Source: Acinetobacter sp. ANC 4558
GTDB taxonomy: Bacteria > Pseudomonadota > Gammaproteobacteria > Pseudomonadales > Moraxellaceae
Direction of reading: 5' to 3'
NCBI RefSeq assembly: GCF_002135375.1
Contig: NZ_NEGH01000002.1
Span: 248,001-312,000 of the forward strand
Length of the DNA: 64,000 bases
Numbering within the stretch: position 1 is the first letter of the stretch; the number at the start of each line of letters is the position of its first letter. Shown here piece by piece: positions 33,849 to 43,224 of this stretch. The position numbers and the translations under genes were made by a program. Below the pieces are notes generated by a model that searched no databases, was not told the DNA's origin, and was given only the letters and a program-made list of their open reading frames with translations.

Positions 33849-36251
33849 TTATTGAGAAAGCCATTTTTTCTGTTGACGATAAGTCTTAATGGTTACTTGA
33901 CCTTGCTGATCTGTCACCAGATGAATAGTTCCAGCTTGAACAGTCGATAAATATGGAATTTTCAGTTGCTCTAATCTTTTAATGGTTTGCCCACTCGGAT
34001 GTCCATAACGATTATCAAAACCTGCTGAAATCAAAGCAAGTTTTGGATTGAGTGTTTTCAAAAAATCATATGCTGAACTATGCCGACTTCCATGATGTCC
34101 TAGAACTAAAACATCCACGTTTAAATTTGGAAATTCTTGTAAAATGTTAAATTCAGTTGCCCAACCTGCATCCCCCATTAACAAGTAATCTTGATATGGA
34201 TATCCTCTTTGAACATGAATATGTACCACACAAGACATATCATTTCGCTCTAATTTTGCACGTGATAAATCTTCAAATTTAGGGGATAAAACTCGAATAT
34301 CCACCCCCTCACCCAATTCAAGTTTTTGTCCTTTTTGACATAATTCAGTCGTTTGAGCACCATCTATTAATTCATTTGCATATAATTTTTCAATCTTAAG
34401 TTTATCTCGTATTTTAAAATATGCACCACTATGATCTTGATCTAAATGACTAAGCATCAAAATATCCAGTTGCTTTGCATTTTGCCCTGCTAAAAATGGC
34501 AATATAATTTGTTGCCCAATACTATACTCATCTTCATTATAACTTCCTCCTGTATCAAGCATCATTGTTTTATTGGCATTTCTAATAAAAACTGACTGAC
34601 CTTGCCCAACATCTAAAAGCAAAACTTCAAATTGATTTGGCGCCTTCCCTCCAACAAATATCGGAACTAAACAAAATATGGACCAGCTTTTTGGAACAAC
34701 ACCTTTAGGCATAAATACAGTGATTAATGCCATAAATAACCCACAGAGAACCCATACATTTAAATAAATCGGATATAACTGTGGTGAAAAAATTGTGTCT
34801 AAAAAATCTAGACATCCCAATAAAAGAGAAAGCATCCAATCATTCAACTGAAATATGATACGACTTAAAGGCTCTGCAAAAAAATAGGTCATCCCTGCTA
34901 TAATATCTAGGGGAACAATCACAATACCGATCCAGGGAATACTAAATAAATTACTTAAAGGTGTAATCCATGAAATTTGATTAAAAAAGATCACCATAAG
35001 TGGAAATAGTGCAATAAATATTTTCCATTGTGATTCAATTAATGCCCATGAATATCGTTGTATTTTTTCTATTACAGATGCATCCTCTAATTGTTCATGC
35101 TGAAGTGTTTGATAAATTCTAAGTAAAATAAAACAGGCACCATAAGACAACCAAAATGCTGCAGATAACACACTAAAAGGGTCAAAAATTAAAAGCACAC
35201 AAGCACTAGATAATAATAAGGCCAAAGGTCTTAATTGTTGTTTTAATAAAATAAAAAAACTACCAATCACACAAACTAACAAAGTTCTTAATGCTGGAAT
35301 TTCAAAACCGACATACGCACAATAGACCACAACACACAAAAGAAAAGGAAAAATTAACAAATATTGTTTGGGTATTTTTAAATAAATTGATGGCTTTAAA
35401 TGTGCAATTATTTTTTGTATGAGCCAACTGATCATGAGTGCAAAAACCAATACATGTGGTCCAGAAATTGCCAATAAGTGGCTCATACCAAATCTCTGAA
35501 ATTGCTGTTCTATTTCTTTATTTAATAAACTTTCATCTCCTGTTAACAACGCTAAGCTTAAACCTTTATTTCGAATGGGCTGCTTTTGTATAAAATTCCG
35601 TATTTCTAAACGTTGCTTTTCGATCCATAAAAAACCTTGTCTAATCCATGAATTTTCTCGCTTTACATATGCGATATAACCTTGTCGTTTTACTTCTTCT
35701 TGGGAAATTTCTTGAATGCTAGAAACTCTAAAATTTCCCATAATATTTTGTTGGATATACCATTTTTCTAAATCAAAACTTCCTGCTGTGGCATAACCAT
35801 GTGCAGGTTTAATTTTACCAGCTAACCGATAATACTTTCCTAACTCTAATACGCCAATTTCAGATCGGATATTAACAAACCATTGTACAATTTCAGATTT
35901 ACGATTTAATACTTCTACTTTCTGTTGAGTCCCTTTTTCTTTTAATTGAGGAAGATGTTTTACATACACGATGACAGTTGCATCATCTATAGCTGTTTCA
36001 CGTAATTTCAAACGATGCTCTAATTGTGAATTTGCATAATTTAAACCCAAAATCATACTCATAAAGAAAGCTGTTAAAAAACAAATAAATTGAACAGATA
36101 GTGACTTAACTTTTTGATTGGTCAAATATAATGAGAATAACAAGAACAAAACAATAAAATTACCAACGATATTTAGATGCGGAATAAAGGTAAATACCTG
36201 TCCCATACATGCAATACCAATAATCCAACCCATCATGATGAAATAGAACAT
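33849..36251 (-). CDS. comEC: DNA internalization competence protein ComEC/Rec2
   Basis: An 800-residue inner-membrane channel that takes up single-stranded DNA during natural transformation; called comA in A. baylyi. It has an N-terminal DUF4131-like domain (about 20-200). The Competence domain has MSHLLAISGPHVLVFALM and many helices (about 220-500). The C-terminal metallo-beta-lactamase domain has LLLDVGQGQSVFIR, MLDTGG, ILMLSHLDQDHSGAY and VLVLGHHGSRHS. All three domains are present, so the gene is intact. It is divergent from lolD, and convergent with the LpxL-type gene, ending 8 bp from it. Confidence 0.94.
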   Translation of the reverse strand: MFYFIMMGWIIGIACMGQVFTFIPHLNIVGNFIVLFLLFSLYLTNQKVKSLSVQFICFLTAFFMSMILGLNYANSQLEHRLKLRETAIDDATVIVYVKHLPQLKEKGTQQKVEVLNRKSEIVQWFVNIRSEIGVLELGKYYRLAGKIKPAHGYATAGSFDLEKWYIQQNIMGNFRVSSIQEISQEEVKRQGYIAYVKRENSWIRQGFLWIEKQRLEIRNFIQKQPIRNKGLSLALLTGDESLLNKEIEQQFQRFGMSHLLAISGPHVLVFALMISWLIQKIIAHLKPSIYLKIPKQYLLIFPFLLCVVVYCAYVGFEIPALRTLLVCVIGSFFILLKQQLRPLALLLSSACVLLIFDPFSVLSAAFWLSYGACFILLRIYQTLQHEQLEDASVIEKIQRYSWALIESQWKIFIALFPLMVIFFNQISWITPLSNLFSIPWIGIVIVPLDIIAGMTYFFAEPLSRIIFQLNDWMLSLLLGCLDFLDTIFSPQLYPIYLNVWVLCGLFMALITVFMPKGVVPKSWSIFCLVPIFVGGKAPNQFEVLLLDVGQGQSVFIRNANKTMMLDTGGSYNEDEYSIGQQIILPFLAGQNAKQLDILMLSHLDQDHSGAYFKIRDKLKIEKLYANELIDGAQTTELCQKGQKLELGEGVDIRVLSPKFEDLSRAKLERNDMSCVVHIHVQRGYPYQDYLLMGDAGWATEFNILQEFPNLNVDVLVLGHHGSRHSSAYDFLKTLNPKLALISAGFDNRYGHPSGQTIKRLEQLKIPYLSTVQAGTIHLVTDQQGQVTIKTYRQQKKWLSQ

Positions 36252-36287
36252 TCTTATTAACTATTTTTATTATTTTTAAATATCATA

Positions 36288-36307
36288 AAGCTCACCTAAG
36301 TGAGCTT
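36288..36307 (-). terminator. Candidate terminator after lolD
   Basis: AAGCTCAC and GTGAGCTT pair around CTAA, about 30 bp downstream of the lolD stop, followed on the minus strand by a weak T-rich stretch. Confidence 0.5.
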
Positions 36308-36336
36308 CAATGTTTTTAATCTAATTTTTTAAGTAT

Positions 36337-37017
36337 TTAATCGGCCCAAAGACCATCTTGCATATGCATCACTGTATCTGCCGACTGCGCGAGAAGTTCA
36401 TCATGAGTCACAATTAACATCGCCATATTCAATTCTGCACGTAAATCTTGTAATAATTCAAAAATTTTTACAGCATTTTTACGATCTAAATTTCCTGTCG
36501 GTTCATCTGCAAGCATGAGTTTAGGCTGTGTCACCAATGCACGTGCTAAAGCAACACGTTGTCGCTCACCACCTGACAACTCTCCTGGCTTATGCGTCAA
36601 ACGATGTGAAAGCCCCACTTTGTTTAATAAAAACTCAGCTTGCTCCTTCACTTTTTTAAACGTGGTTCCCTCTCGAAGCATCAACGGCATGGCTACATTT
36701 TCTAATGCAGTGAACTCTGGTAAAAGATGATGAAATTGGTAAACAAAGCCCAAATGTTGATTACGTAAATAACCACGTTCAGCTTCCCCCAAATTATCAA
36801 ATCGTTGCCCGTTTAGAAATACCATACCTTCTGTTGGCCGATCCAACCCGCCCAATACATGTAATAACGTGCTTTTTCCAGACCCACTAGACCCAACAAT
36901 AGAAATAAATTCGCCTTCTTTAATTTTTAAATCTAGACCACGAATGACTTCAACCGTTGTTTTTCCATCTGTAAAAGATTTAAAAACATTCTTTGCTTCC
37001 AAAACGGTATTATTCAT
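36337..37017 (-). CDS. lolD: Lipoprotein-releasing system ATP-binding protein LolD
   Basis: The ATPase that powers release of outer-membrane lipoproteins from the inner membrane to LolA. It has Walker A VGSSGSGKST at 41-50, LolD motif FVYQFHHLLPEFTALENV, signature LSGGERQRVALARAL, Walker B KLMLADEP and H-loop VTHDE. The frame is open to 37053, but the ATG at 37017 (MNNTVLEAKNVFKSF) is the usual LolD start. It overlaps the permease gene by 8 nt (37010-37017). The length of 226 residues is normal. Confidence 0.96.
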   Translation of the reverse strand: MNNTVLEAKNVFKSFTDGKTTVEVIRGLDLKIKEGEFISIVGSSGSGKSTLLHVLGGLDRPTEGMVFLNGQRFDNLGEAERGYLRNQHLGFVYQFHHLLPEFTALENVAMPLMLREGTTFKKVKEQAEFLLNKVGLSHRLTHKPGELSGGERQRVALARALVTQPKLMLADEPTGNLDRKNAVKIFELLQDLRAELNMAMLIVTHDELLAQSADTVMHMQDGLWAD

Positions 37018-38245
37018 ATCGCAATGCCTCTGCAGGTTGAATCTTCGCAGCACGTCGAGCTGGATAAATTGTTGCTAAGAAGCTTAATAACAATGATAAA
37101 CCCACAATAATACAAACGTCTTGCCATCTTAAATATGAAGGTAAATAGTTAATAAAATAAGCATCGAATAAATGTAGACCAAACACACTAGATAACCATG
37201 TCACTATACTGCTGACACTCAGTGCAAATATCACACCTAGTATTGCACCTGCAACTGTTCCAATGACGCCAATAATCGTTCCTTGTACAATGAAAATTCG
37301 TGTAATCGTCGCGGGTGATGCACCGAGGGTTCTTAAAATCGCAATGTCTGCTTTTTTATCTGTAACCACCATCACCAAAGAAGAAACAATATTGAATGCC
37401 GCAACAAGTACAATTAAGAACAACAGCAAACTTACCATTGCCTTTTCCATTTGAATTGCACTAAACAAATTTCCATGCGTAAATGTCCAATCTGAAGCAT
37501 AAAAATTGGCAGGTAATTCACGAACAATTTCATTTGAAACTTGTGGTGCTAAAAAGATGTTATCCAACTTCATACGAACACCTTGCGCACCATCAGGCAA
37601 ACGTAATAATGTTGATGCATCATATAAGTCGATATATGCCATCATCGAATCCACTTCTGCACCAATACTAAAAATTCCCACAATTTTAAAGCGTTTAAAT
37701 CTTGGGACAACACCTGCAGGTGATGGCGTCGCTTCTGGCAATACTAAAGTAATATAATCATTTAATGCTAAACCAAAAGAGTCGGTCATTTGTTTGCCTA
37801 AAACAATTCCAAAATCACCTTTTTTAAGATTATCAATGCTTCCTTCAACCATATGATTTTGAATAATTGATACATTTTTTTCGTATTTAGGGTCTATACC
37901 TGTAATCAATGCACCAGATACTTGACCATGTGCTGTCAACATACCCTGTAATTGAGTAAAGGGGGCTGCACCCGTCACATGCTTATTATTTTCTACTTTT
38001 TTAGCAAGTTCAGGCCAATCCGTTAAAATTTGTGTCGATGAAATGGTTGCTTGAGGAACCATGCCCAAAACACGTGTTTTTAATTCTCGATCAAAACCAT
38101 TCATCACAGAAAGTACTGTAATTAATACAGCAACGCCTAAAGTGAGGCCAATCATAGAGACTAAAGCAATAAAAGAAATAAAATGATTACTACGCCGTGC
38201 GCGAGTATATCTCAACCCTATATACAGCGAGATTGGTTTAAACAT
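37010..38245 (-). CDS. Lipoprotein-releasing ABC permease (single LolC/LolE-type, LolF-like)
   Basis: A 411-residue permease with the LolCE topology: an N-terminal transmembrane helix (about 25-48), a large periplasmic domain, and three C-terminal helices. Recognisable segments are SLYIGLRYTRARRSNHFISFIALVSMIGL (in part), VLITVLSVMNGFDRELK, LFLIVLVAAFNIVSSLVMVV and ILRTLGASPATITRIF. Only one permease gene is found next to lolD. Acinetobacter and Francisella are reported to use one hybrid permease, LolF, as a homodimer instead of LolC plus LolE. I lean towards that. Confidence 0.87.
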   Translation of the reverse strand: MFKPISLYIGLRYTRARRSNHFISFIALVSMIGLTLGVAVLITVLSVMNGFDRELKTRVLGMVPQATISSTQILTDWPELAKKVENNKHVTGAAPFTQLQGMLTAHGQVSGALITGIDPKYEKNVSIIQNHMVEGSIDNLKKGDFGIVLGKQMTDSFGLALNDYITLVLPEATPSPAGVVPRFKRFKIVGIFSIGAEVDSMMAYIDLYDASTLLRLPDGAQGVRMKLDNIFLAPQVSNEIVRELPANFYASDWTFTHGNLFSAIQMEKAMVSLLLFLIVLVAAFNIVSSLVMVVTDKKADIAILRTLGASPATITRIFIVQGTIIGVIGTVAGAILGVIFALSVSSIVTWLSSVFGLHLFDAYFINYLPSYLRWQDVCIIVGLSLLLSFLATIYPARRAAKIQPAEALRYE

Positions 38246-38661
38246 ACCATCTAAGTCCGAGGTAATAAAATAAAAATCAGCATCAATATCTTAATTAAAT
38301 ATTGCGACTGTCTAAAAGTTCAAATCATTAGGCTGTTTCAACAGATTATTCATCTTTGATCTAGCAGTTTAACAATAACTATATTTACCATTTTCTACTA
38401 CAGGAAAAAAAAGATTTATTCGTTACAACATAAAACTGCATATTCAAATGATGAATCTATAACTCTCAAAAAAACTATAAGAATATTATATTTAATCCAA
38501 CAAAAACTAAACTGCTTTACACATGATTTTTACAGATCTATTGTATAAAGCTTGTCATTAATAGAAGTAAATATGAAGAAATCTAGCGCTATTTAATTCG
38601 TTATTTCTGATCTAGGCGAACACTATTTTCATTGTTAAAACAAGCAATGACATCATTATCT
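38246..38661. other. 416-bp intergenic gap upstream of the Lol operon
   Basis: AT-rich DNA between two minus-strand genes. It should contain the promoter of the lol operon near its left end. I see no credible ORF, tRNA, repeat or terminator hairpin. Confidence 0.4.
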
Positions 38662-39573
38662 TTACGATTTAGATAATTTATCTTTTTTAGACATTTGGGC
38701 AGCAATGTCTCTATAAAAATAAATAAATAAACCAAAAATTAATATCGAGGCTCCGATCAAAATCATCATTGATAATTTTTCATGGTTTAATCCTGCACCA
38801 ATTAATATTGCAAACATTGGTGTAATTACAGTCGCCAAAGAGAGTGTCGTCGCTGAAATAGATTGAACCAATTTAAAATAACAAAACATCGCTACCAATG
38901 ATGACATAATCACAGAATATATAATCGCGAATAAAGATTTTCCTATAGGAATATGCGTTGGAAAGTGCTGCCAAATAAATGGAATTAATAAAAATGTAAA
39001 TAATACGGAAAATAAAATAGAACCCGTTGCTTGAACCATTGGCTGTACTTGCGCATTTACATATTTTACCCAATACATCGATAAAACATAAATTGAAACG
39101 CTACACAGCATAAAGAAAATTCCAAGTGGCTGAACATGATTCCCTGAACCTGAAAAACAGATAATCACCAAACCAAGAATGGCAACTAACATTCCAATCC
39201 ATTGAGAAAATTTTAAATTTTGTTTAAAAATAGCAAATCCAATAATTCCAGCAATAATTGGAGCCAAGCCAAACATTAATGAAATCATGCCTGAACTTAA
39301 ATAATTTGTTGCGACATATGTAAAAGTTTGCGATCCAATAAACCCCATAGCACCAGCAAAATAACTATGCATTGCTTTGGAATGAAGTGGCAGTTTTTGT
39401 TTAATCACCAATAATAAAATAATTGCAATCGGTAATGCCAACCAAAATCGGAGTACCAATGCCCAAATATAATAAATATCTGACACACTCCAAACAATGG
39501 CCAAGGGTGTTGTTGCCCATATTAAAATTAATAAGACGTAATTCACCGTAATATTAAGCTGAGATGGCTGCAT
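38662..39573 (-). CDS. EamA/DMT family transporter
   Basis: A 303-residue inner-membrane protein with ten hydrophobic segments arranged as two repeats of the EamA domain (PF00892). GIIGFAIFKQNLKFSQWIGMLVAILGLVII closes the first repeat (given here in part), and TLSLATVITPMFAILIGAGL lies in the second. Family members export metabolites such as amino acids, or drugs; the substrate is not predictable. The YaiI-type gene lies 11 bp upstream on the same strand, suggesting co-transcription. Confidence 0.85.
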   Translation of the reverse strand: MQPSQLNITVNYVLLILIWATTPLAIVWSVSDIYYIWALVLRFWLALPIAIILLLVIKQKLPLHSKAMHSYFAGAMGFIGSQTFTYVATNYLSSGMISLMFGLAPIIAGIIGFAIFKQNLKFSQWIGMLVAILGLVIICFSGSGNHVQPLGIFFMLCSVSIYVLSMYWVKYVNAQVQPMVQATGSILFSVLFTFLLIPFIWQHFPTHIPIGKSLFAIIYSVIMSSLVAMFCYFKLVQSISATTLSLATVITPMFAILIGAGLNHEKLSMMILIGASILIFGLFIYFYRDIAAQMSKKDKLSKS

Positions 39574-39584
39574 TATTCCTACTT

Positions 39585-40055
39585 TTAAACTGATGTTTTA
39601 CGTTTTTGCTTTTGAATCATTTGATCTAAGGAACTTGAAAATTCTCGCTTATCTCGTTCTGAAATTGGAGGTGGCCCACCTGTTTGTACACCAGCACCAC
39701 GCAAGGTATCCATAAAATCACGTAAATGTAATCGTGCTTTCACATTGGCTGAAGTATATATTTCACCACGAGGATGAATTGCAATTCCACCTTTTTCAAT
39801 CACTTGTGCAGCTAAGGGAATATCTTGCGTGATCACAATATCATGTGCTTTCATTCGATCAACAATTTCTTGATCAGCCGAATCTGCACCACTTAGAACT
39901 TGGATAGAGTTAATCCGTATTGAGGGGGTAATTCCAACATTTTGATTCGCAACGAATGTTATTTCTATTTGATAACGATCTGATGCACGAATAATGACAT
40001 CTCTTAATATTCTTGGCAGCGCATCTGCATCCACCCATACTTTAAATGGCAACAC
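39585..40055 (-). CDS. yaiI: YaiI/YqxD family protein (UPF0178)
   Basis: A 156-residue protein of the DUF188/UPF0178 family. Conserved parts are [17 protein letters not shown] at the start, [24 protein letters not shown] and [18 protein letters not shown]-domain-like fold with the acidic residues of VDADALP is suggested by the family. The biochemical role is not firmly known. It is upstream of, and close to, the EamA transporter. Confidence 0.92.
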   Translation of the reverse strand: MLPFKVWVDADALPRILRDVIIRASDRYQIEITFVANQNVGITPSIRINSIQVLSGADSADQEIVDRMKAHDIVITQDIPLAAQVIEKGGIAIHPRGEIYTSANVKARLHLRDFMDTLRGAGVQTGGPPPISERDKREFSSSLDQMIQKQKRKTSV

Positions 40056-40298
40056 AAATTTTTCCCGATCTGAGTATGTTTCTATTGAATCAATAGTGAA
40101 ATATAGATCTTACTCTTTAAACCACGATATACAAGATAAAACGCACGACAAAATGATTTTTATCGAGATAAAAATCATCATTTGTAAATCAAAAGCTTCT
40201 TTTCACATCATTTAAGATTATATTTTGCAATGTCCCTTGAAAAATGCAAAATATGCACGATCTAGTACTATAAATACAACACAAAATTATTTGAGCGT

Positions 40299-41219
40299 AT
40301 GAACAATCAAAACTGCCCTGAAATCATTAAAATTCATGATGATAGTTTCGGAAGCCATGTTGAGCATTGGAGCTTACTCACGGATGAACCTACAACAGAA
40401 GTTCCAAAATGGTTAGGACAAGCCTTAGATGCTCCAGTAATGCCAATGGGATTATGTCACAGTGAAACAGACATGGATGAGAGTTCTTGGTTGATTCAAG
40501 GACCTAAAGGCTCTCCTATCTTACTTTCACAAGTCATTGCTGTTGAGGACAATAAACCCAAGTCAGTGAAAACAGCATTTCCATGCTTTAATAGCCCTTT
40601 TAAAACAGAAGCAAAAATTGATCGAATTATTAGCTGTGAATCAAATACACAAGCAGTGCTATGTTTAAATTTAGGGAATAACACAACTGTTTATGCCTTT
40701 GATTCACTCTATAGTGTCAATCATGCACATTATAAAAAAGATCACACATATTCTGTTCGACTTTATGGTTGGGCATATCACTTAGAACGGGTTTCTGATC
40801 ATGAACAACTGGTTGTTGATGATCCTGCATCGATTAAACATCACCGTGCATTAAATGCAATTTTAGCTGAAAACAATGGGATCGCACCTACAAATTTACA
40901 AGAACAAATCGATGCTTGGGAACCACAGTGTGATGATGATAAAGCGCCAGTCACCGTCGATTTTTCAAAAATGGTTGCATATTTATATGGTGAAAAAATT
41001 GGTCAAGAAGATGAAGCATGGTGTCAAAGCAAAATTGTAGGTAAATCTACTTTTGAATTTAAAGATCATACCTATACCTTCTACGATATCACTTTATTCG
41101 CAGAGGAAGATCAACCTGCTATACTCGCTCGGATTGCCACAAAAGAAGATCAATTCAAAGACTTCCAAATTGGTCAATATATTCGTGGGAATATTTGGCT
41201 GCAAACGAATATTTTTTAA
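40299..41219 (+). CDS. Conserved hypothetical protein, 306 aa
   Basis: I do not recognise a domain. The protein is soluble, acidic and has no signal peptide or membrane segment. Residues 105-155 and 230-300 look beta-rich (CLNLGNNTTVYAFDSLYSVN, YTFYDITLFAEEDQP). Repeated charged segments and an aromatic-rich middle (HTYSVRLYGWAYHLER) suggest a globular protein, possibly two related beta domains. It stands alone, with a 15-bp hairpin directly after its stop. I recall similar proteins in Acinetobacter. No function is proposed. Confidence 0.75.
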   Translation: MNNQNCPEIIKIHDDSFGSHVEHWSLLTDEPTTEVPKWLGQALDAPVMPMGLCHSETDMDESSWLIQGPKGSPILLSQVIAVEDNKPKSVKTAFPCFNSPFKTEAKIDRIISCESNTQAVLCLNLGNNTTVYAFDSLYSVNHAHYKKDHTYSVRLYGWAYHLERVSDHEQLVVDDPASIKHHRALNAILAENNGIAPTNLQEQIDAWEPQCDDDKAPVTVDFSKMVAYLYGEKIGQEDEAWCQSKIVGKSTFEFKDHTYTFYDITLFAEEDQPAILARIATKEDQFKDFQIGQYIRGNIWLQTNIF

Positions 41220-41557
41220 TACTTCACTTCTATTATATATGCATAAGTCTAGAGGCTATATGTAATAGAAGTTCCTCACTCTCTGAACTTGAATCTTCGC
41301 GACATATAATATTTTAAAAAACCAATTCATTTAAAGTGAATTTTCACGATTACTATTCAAAGTCCTATCTCTCTGTTTTTTATTTTGACTATAGATCAAA
41401 TATATGCCAAATCGGATTGAATATAATCTGCTCCAGATACAATCCAAATAATAATAAGATTAAATGAAATTAAATCTTTATTTAATCAAGTTTTTATGGT
41501 AGAAATGCATATAAGACATATATTAACGATAAATAGATCCGTGGAAAAATAATATCT
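41220..41557. other. 338-bp gap, with a 15-bp hairpin at its left end
   Basis: Just after the upstream stop, ACTTCTATTATATAT (41226-41240) can pair with ATATGTAATAGAAGT (41258-41272), one G-U wobble, around a 17-nt loop. No T run follows. The rest is AT-rich with no clear gene until the small ORF at 41558. Confidence 0.5.
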
Positions 41558-41698
41558 ATGAAAATCGTGCAAGAAGAAAATATACCTACAGTCCAACCGC
41601 GTGTATGGACAAAACCTAGACTTGATATTATCTCATGCCTTTTTTTTGTGTTAGGTATGTTTATTTGTGCTTATTTTTTGCATCATTTTATTTTGTAA
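41558..41698 (+). CDS. Small predicted single-pass membrane protein, 46 aa
   Basis: A short ORF: MKIVQEENIPTVQPRVW, then KPRLD, then a hydrophobic segment ISCLFFVLGMFICAYFLHHF ending at the membrane. The polar start, basic patch and single transmembrane segment suggest an inner-membrane microprotein with its N-terminus inside. The Shine-Dalgarno (GTGGAAAA, 41540s) is weak. A strong terminator begins 31 bp after its stop, which supports a transcribed gene. It is too short to rule out chance. Confidence 0.5.
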   Translation: MKIVQEENIPTVQPRVWTKPRLDIISCLFFVLGMFICAYFLHHFIL

Positions 41699-41728
41699 TA
41701 TTATTATCTAAATACCGTATTTATAAAT

Positions 41729-41755
41729 AAAAAGCCCATTTTAAATGGGCTTTTT
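41729..41755. terminator. Bidirectional terminator between the small ORF and serC
   Basis: AAAAAGCCCATT and AATGGGCTTTTT pair around a short loop with A and T runs on both sides; serC ends 15 bp to the right on the minus strand. Confidence 0.85.
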
Positions 41756-41769
41756 ATATTCAAAACTTA

Positions 41770-42849
41770 TTAACCATGACGCTTCGCAAATTCATCCATA
41801 AAGTTAACCAAAGCTTGAACACCTTCAAGTGGAACTGCATTATAAATACTTGCACGCATCCCTCCCACTGAACGATGACCGGCTAAATTCAATAAATGAT
41901 TTTGTTCTGCTTCTTGCAAGAATAATTTATCTAAAGCTTCATCGGCTAAAGTAAATGGAACATTCATAATTGAACGATTTGGTTTTGCAATTGGGTTTGC
42001 ATAAAAATCACTTGAATCGATATAACCATAAAGTAAATTTGCTTTTTCAAGATTTACTTGATGCATTGCATCTACTCCACCATTTTCAAGTAGCCATTCA
42101 AATACTAAACCAGATAAATACCAAGCATATGTAGATGGAGTATTAACCATAGAACCATTTTTAGCTTGTGCAGAATATTTTAAAATACTTGGTGTTTCAG
42201 CTTTTGCTTGATCAAGTAAATCATCACGAATAATGACTAAAGTTAAACCCGCAGGTCCAATATTTTTTTGAGCACCTGCATAAATTAAGCCAAACTTACT
42301 GACATCTAATGGTGCAGACAAAATGCTTGATGAAAAATCAGAAACTAATGGCTTATCAGTTTCTGGAATTTCTGCGAACTGAATTCCACCAATTGTTTCA
42401 TTATCTGCATAATGTACATATGCAGCATCATTTGAGAGCTTCCAAGTATTCTGCTGTGAAATTGCAAGCTTACCTTCAATTTGGATACCTGCTTCAACGA
42501 CATTAATATCACCATAACGACGTGCTTCTTCTAGCGCTTTCTCAGACCAGATTCCAGTATGGATATAATCTGCTTTATTATTTTTACCCATTAAATTCAG
42601 AGGAATAGCTGAAAATTGTAATGATGCTCCACCTTGTAAGAACAATACTTTATAGTTCTCAGGAATATTCATAAGCTTACGTAGATCAGTTTCAGCTTTC
42701 TCTGCAACTACAACATAATCTTTACTACGATGACTCATTTCCATAATCGAAAGGCCTTTGCCCTGCCAATTAAGTAACTCAGATTGAGCTTTTTCTAATA
42801 CAGCAGTAGGTAAAGCAGCAGGACCAGCACAGAAGTTATACGCGCGCAT
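41770..42849 (-). CDS. serC: Phosphoserine aminotransferase
   Basis: SerC converts 3-phosphohydroxypyruvate to phosphoserine in serine synthesis (and acts in pyridoxine synthesis). It is a PLP enzyme with the lysine in YAGAQKNIGPAGLT, a start of RAYNFCAGPAALP, and GGASLQFSAIPLN and GHRSVGGMRASIYNA as family motifs. The start ATG at 42849 is chosen over 42876: AAGGA lies 6-7 nt upstream. The 359-residue length is normal. It is monocistronic in this window. Confidence 0.97.
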   Translation of the reverse strand: MRAYNFCAGPAALPTAVLEKAQSELLNWQGKGLSIMEMSHRSKDYVVVAEKAETDLRKLMNIPENYKVLFLQGGASLQFSAIPLNLMGKNNKADYIHTGIWSEKALEEARRYGDINVVEAGIQIEGKLAISQQNTWKLSNDAAYVHYADNETIGGIQFAEIPETDKPLVSDFSSSILSAPLDVSKFGLIYAGAQKNIGPAGLTLVIIRDDLLDQAKAETPSILKYSAQAKNGSMVNTPSTYAWYLSGLVFEWLLENGGVDAMHQVNLEKANLLYGYIDSSDFYANPIAKPNRSIMNVPFTLADEALDKLFLQEAEQNHLLNLAGHRSVGGMRASIYNAVPLEGVQALVNFMDEFAKRHG

Positions 42850-43224
42850 GATTTTTCCTTTCAAAGTGAAACACAATAAAATATGGGCATTTAACCATAA
42901 ATTGGCATAATCTGCAGTAATTAATCCTGAAATTATTTCAATCGCATTTAACTCAAGAAATTATATTTTGAGTTTTTATTTAATATTCTTTTAGATCATT
43001 TCAAATAATATAAGTATAAAAAAGCATATAATTTAAAAGAATTTTAATTTTATTTAATGATTTTCATATTTAGTCTTTTGTTAAAATAAAAAAACATATC
43101 AACTGCCTTTAAATTTGATACATAGATGAATAAATACTTTATACTCCAATAAAAATTGCCTTTGCAACGAGTTGAGTCGATGGGTTACGAATCAGTTCAC
43201 TTACTATCCACTTTAGGTTTAAAA
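42850..43224. other. 375-bp gap between serC and the export operon
   Basis: AT-rich divergent intergenic region holding the serC promoter (leftward) and the exporter promoter (rightward). I saw no small gene or repeat. The candidate exporter promoter at 43115 is listed separately. Confidence 0.45.
43115..43145 (+). promoter_or_regulatory. Candidate promoter of the TolC/HlyD/ABC-2 operon
   Basis: TTGATA (43115-43120) with TTTATA 17 bp later (43138-43143), or TATACT 19 bp later. The transcript would start near 43152. Confidence 0.45.

Noticed and set aside
38246..38661. Possible small RNA or short gene in the 416-bp gap
   Set aside because: I found no terminator hairpin, promoter pair or conserved-looking ORF to support one.
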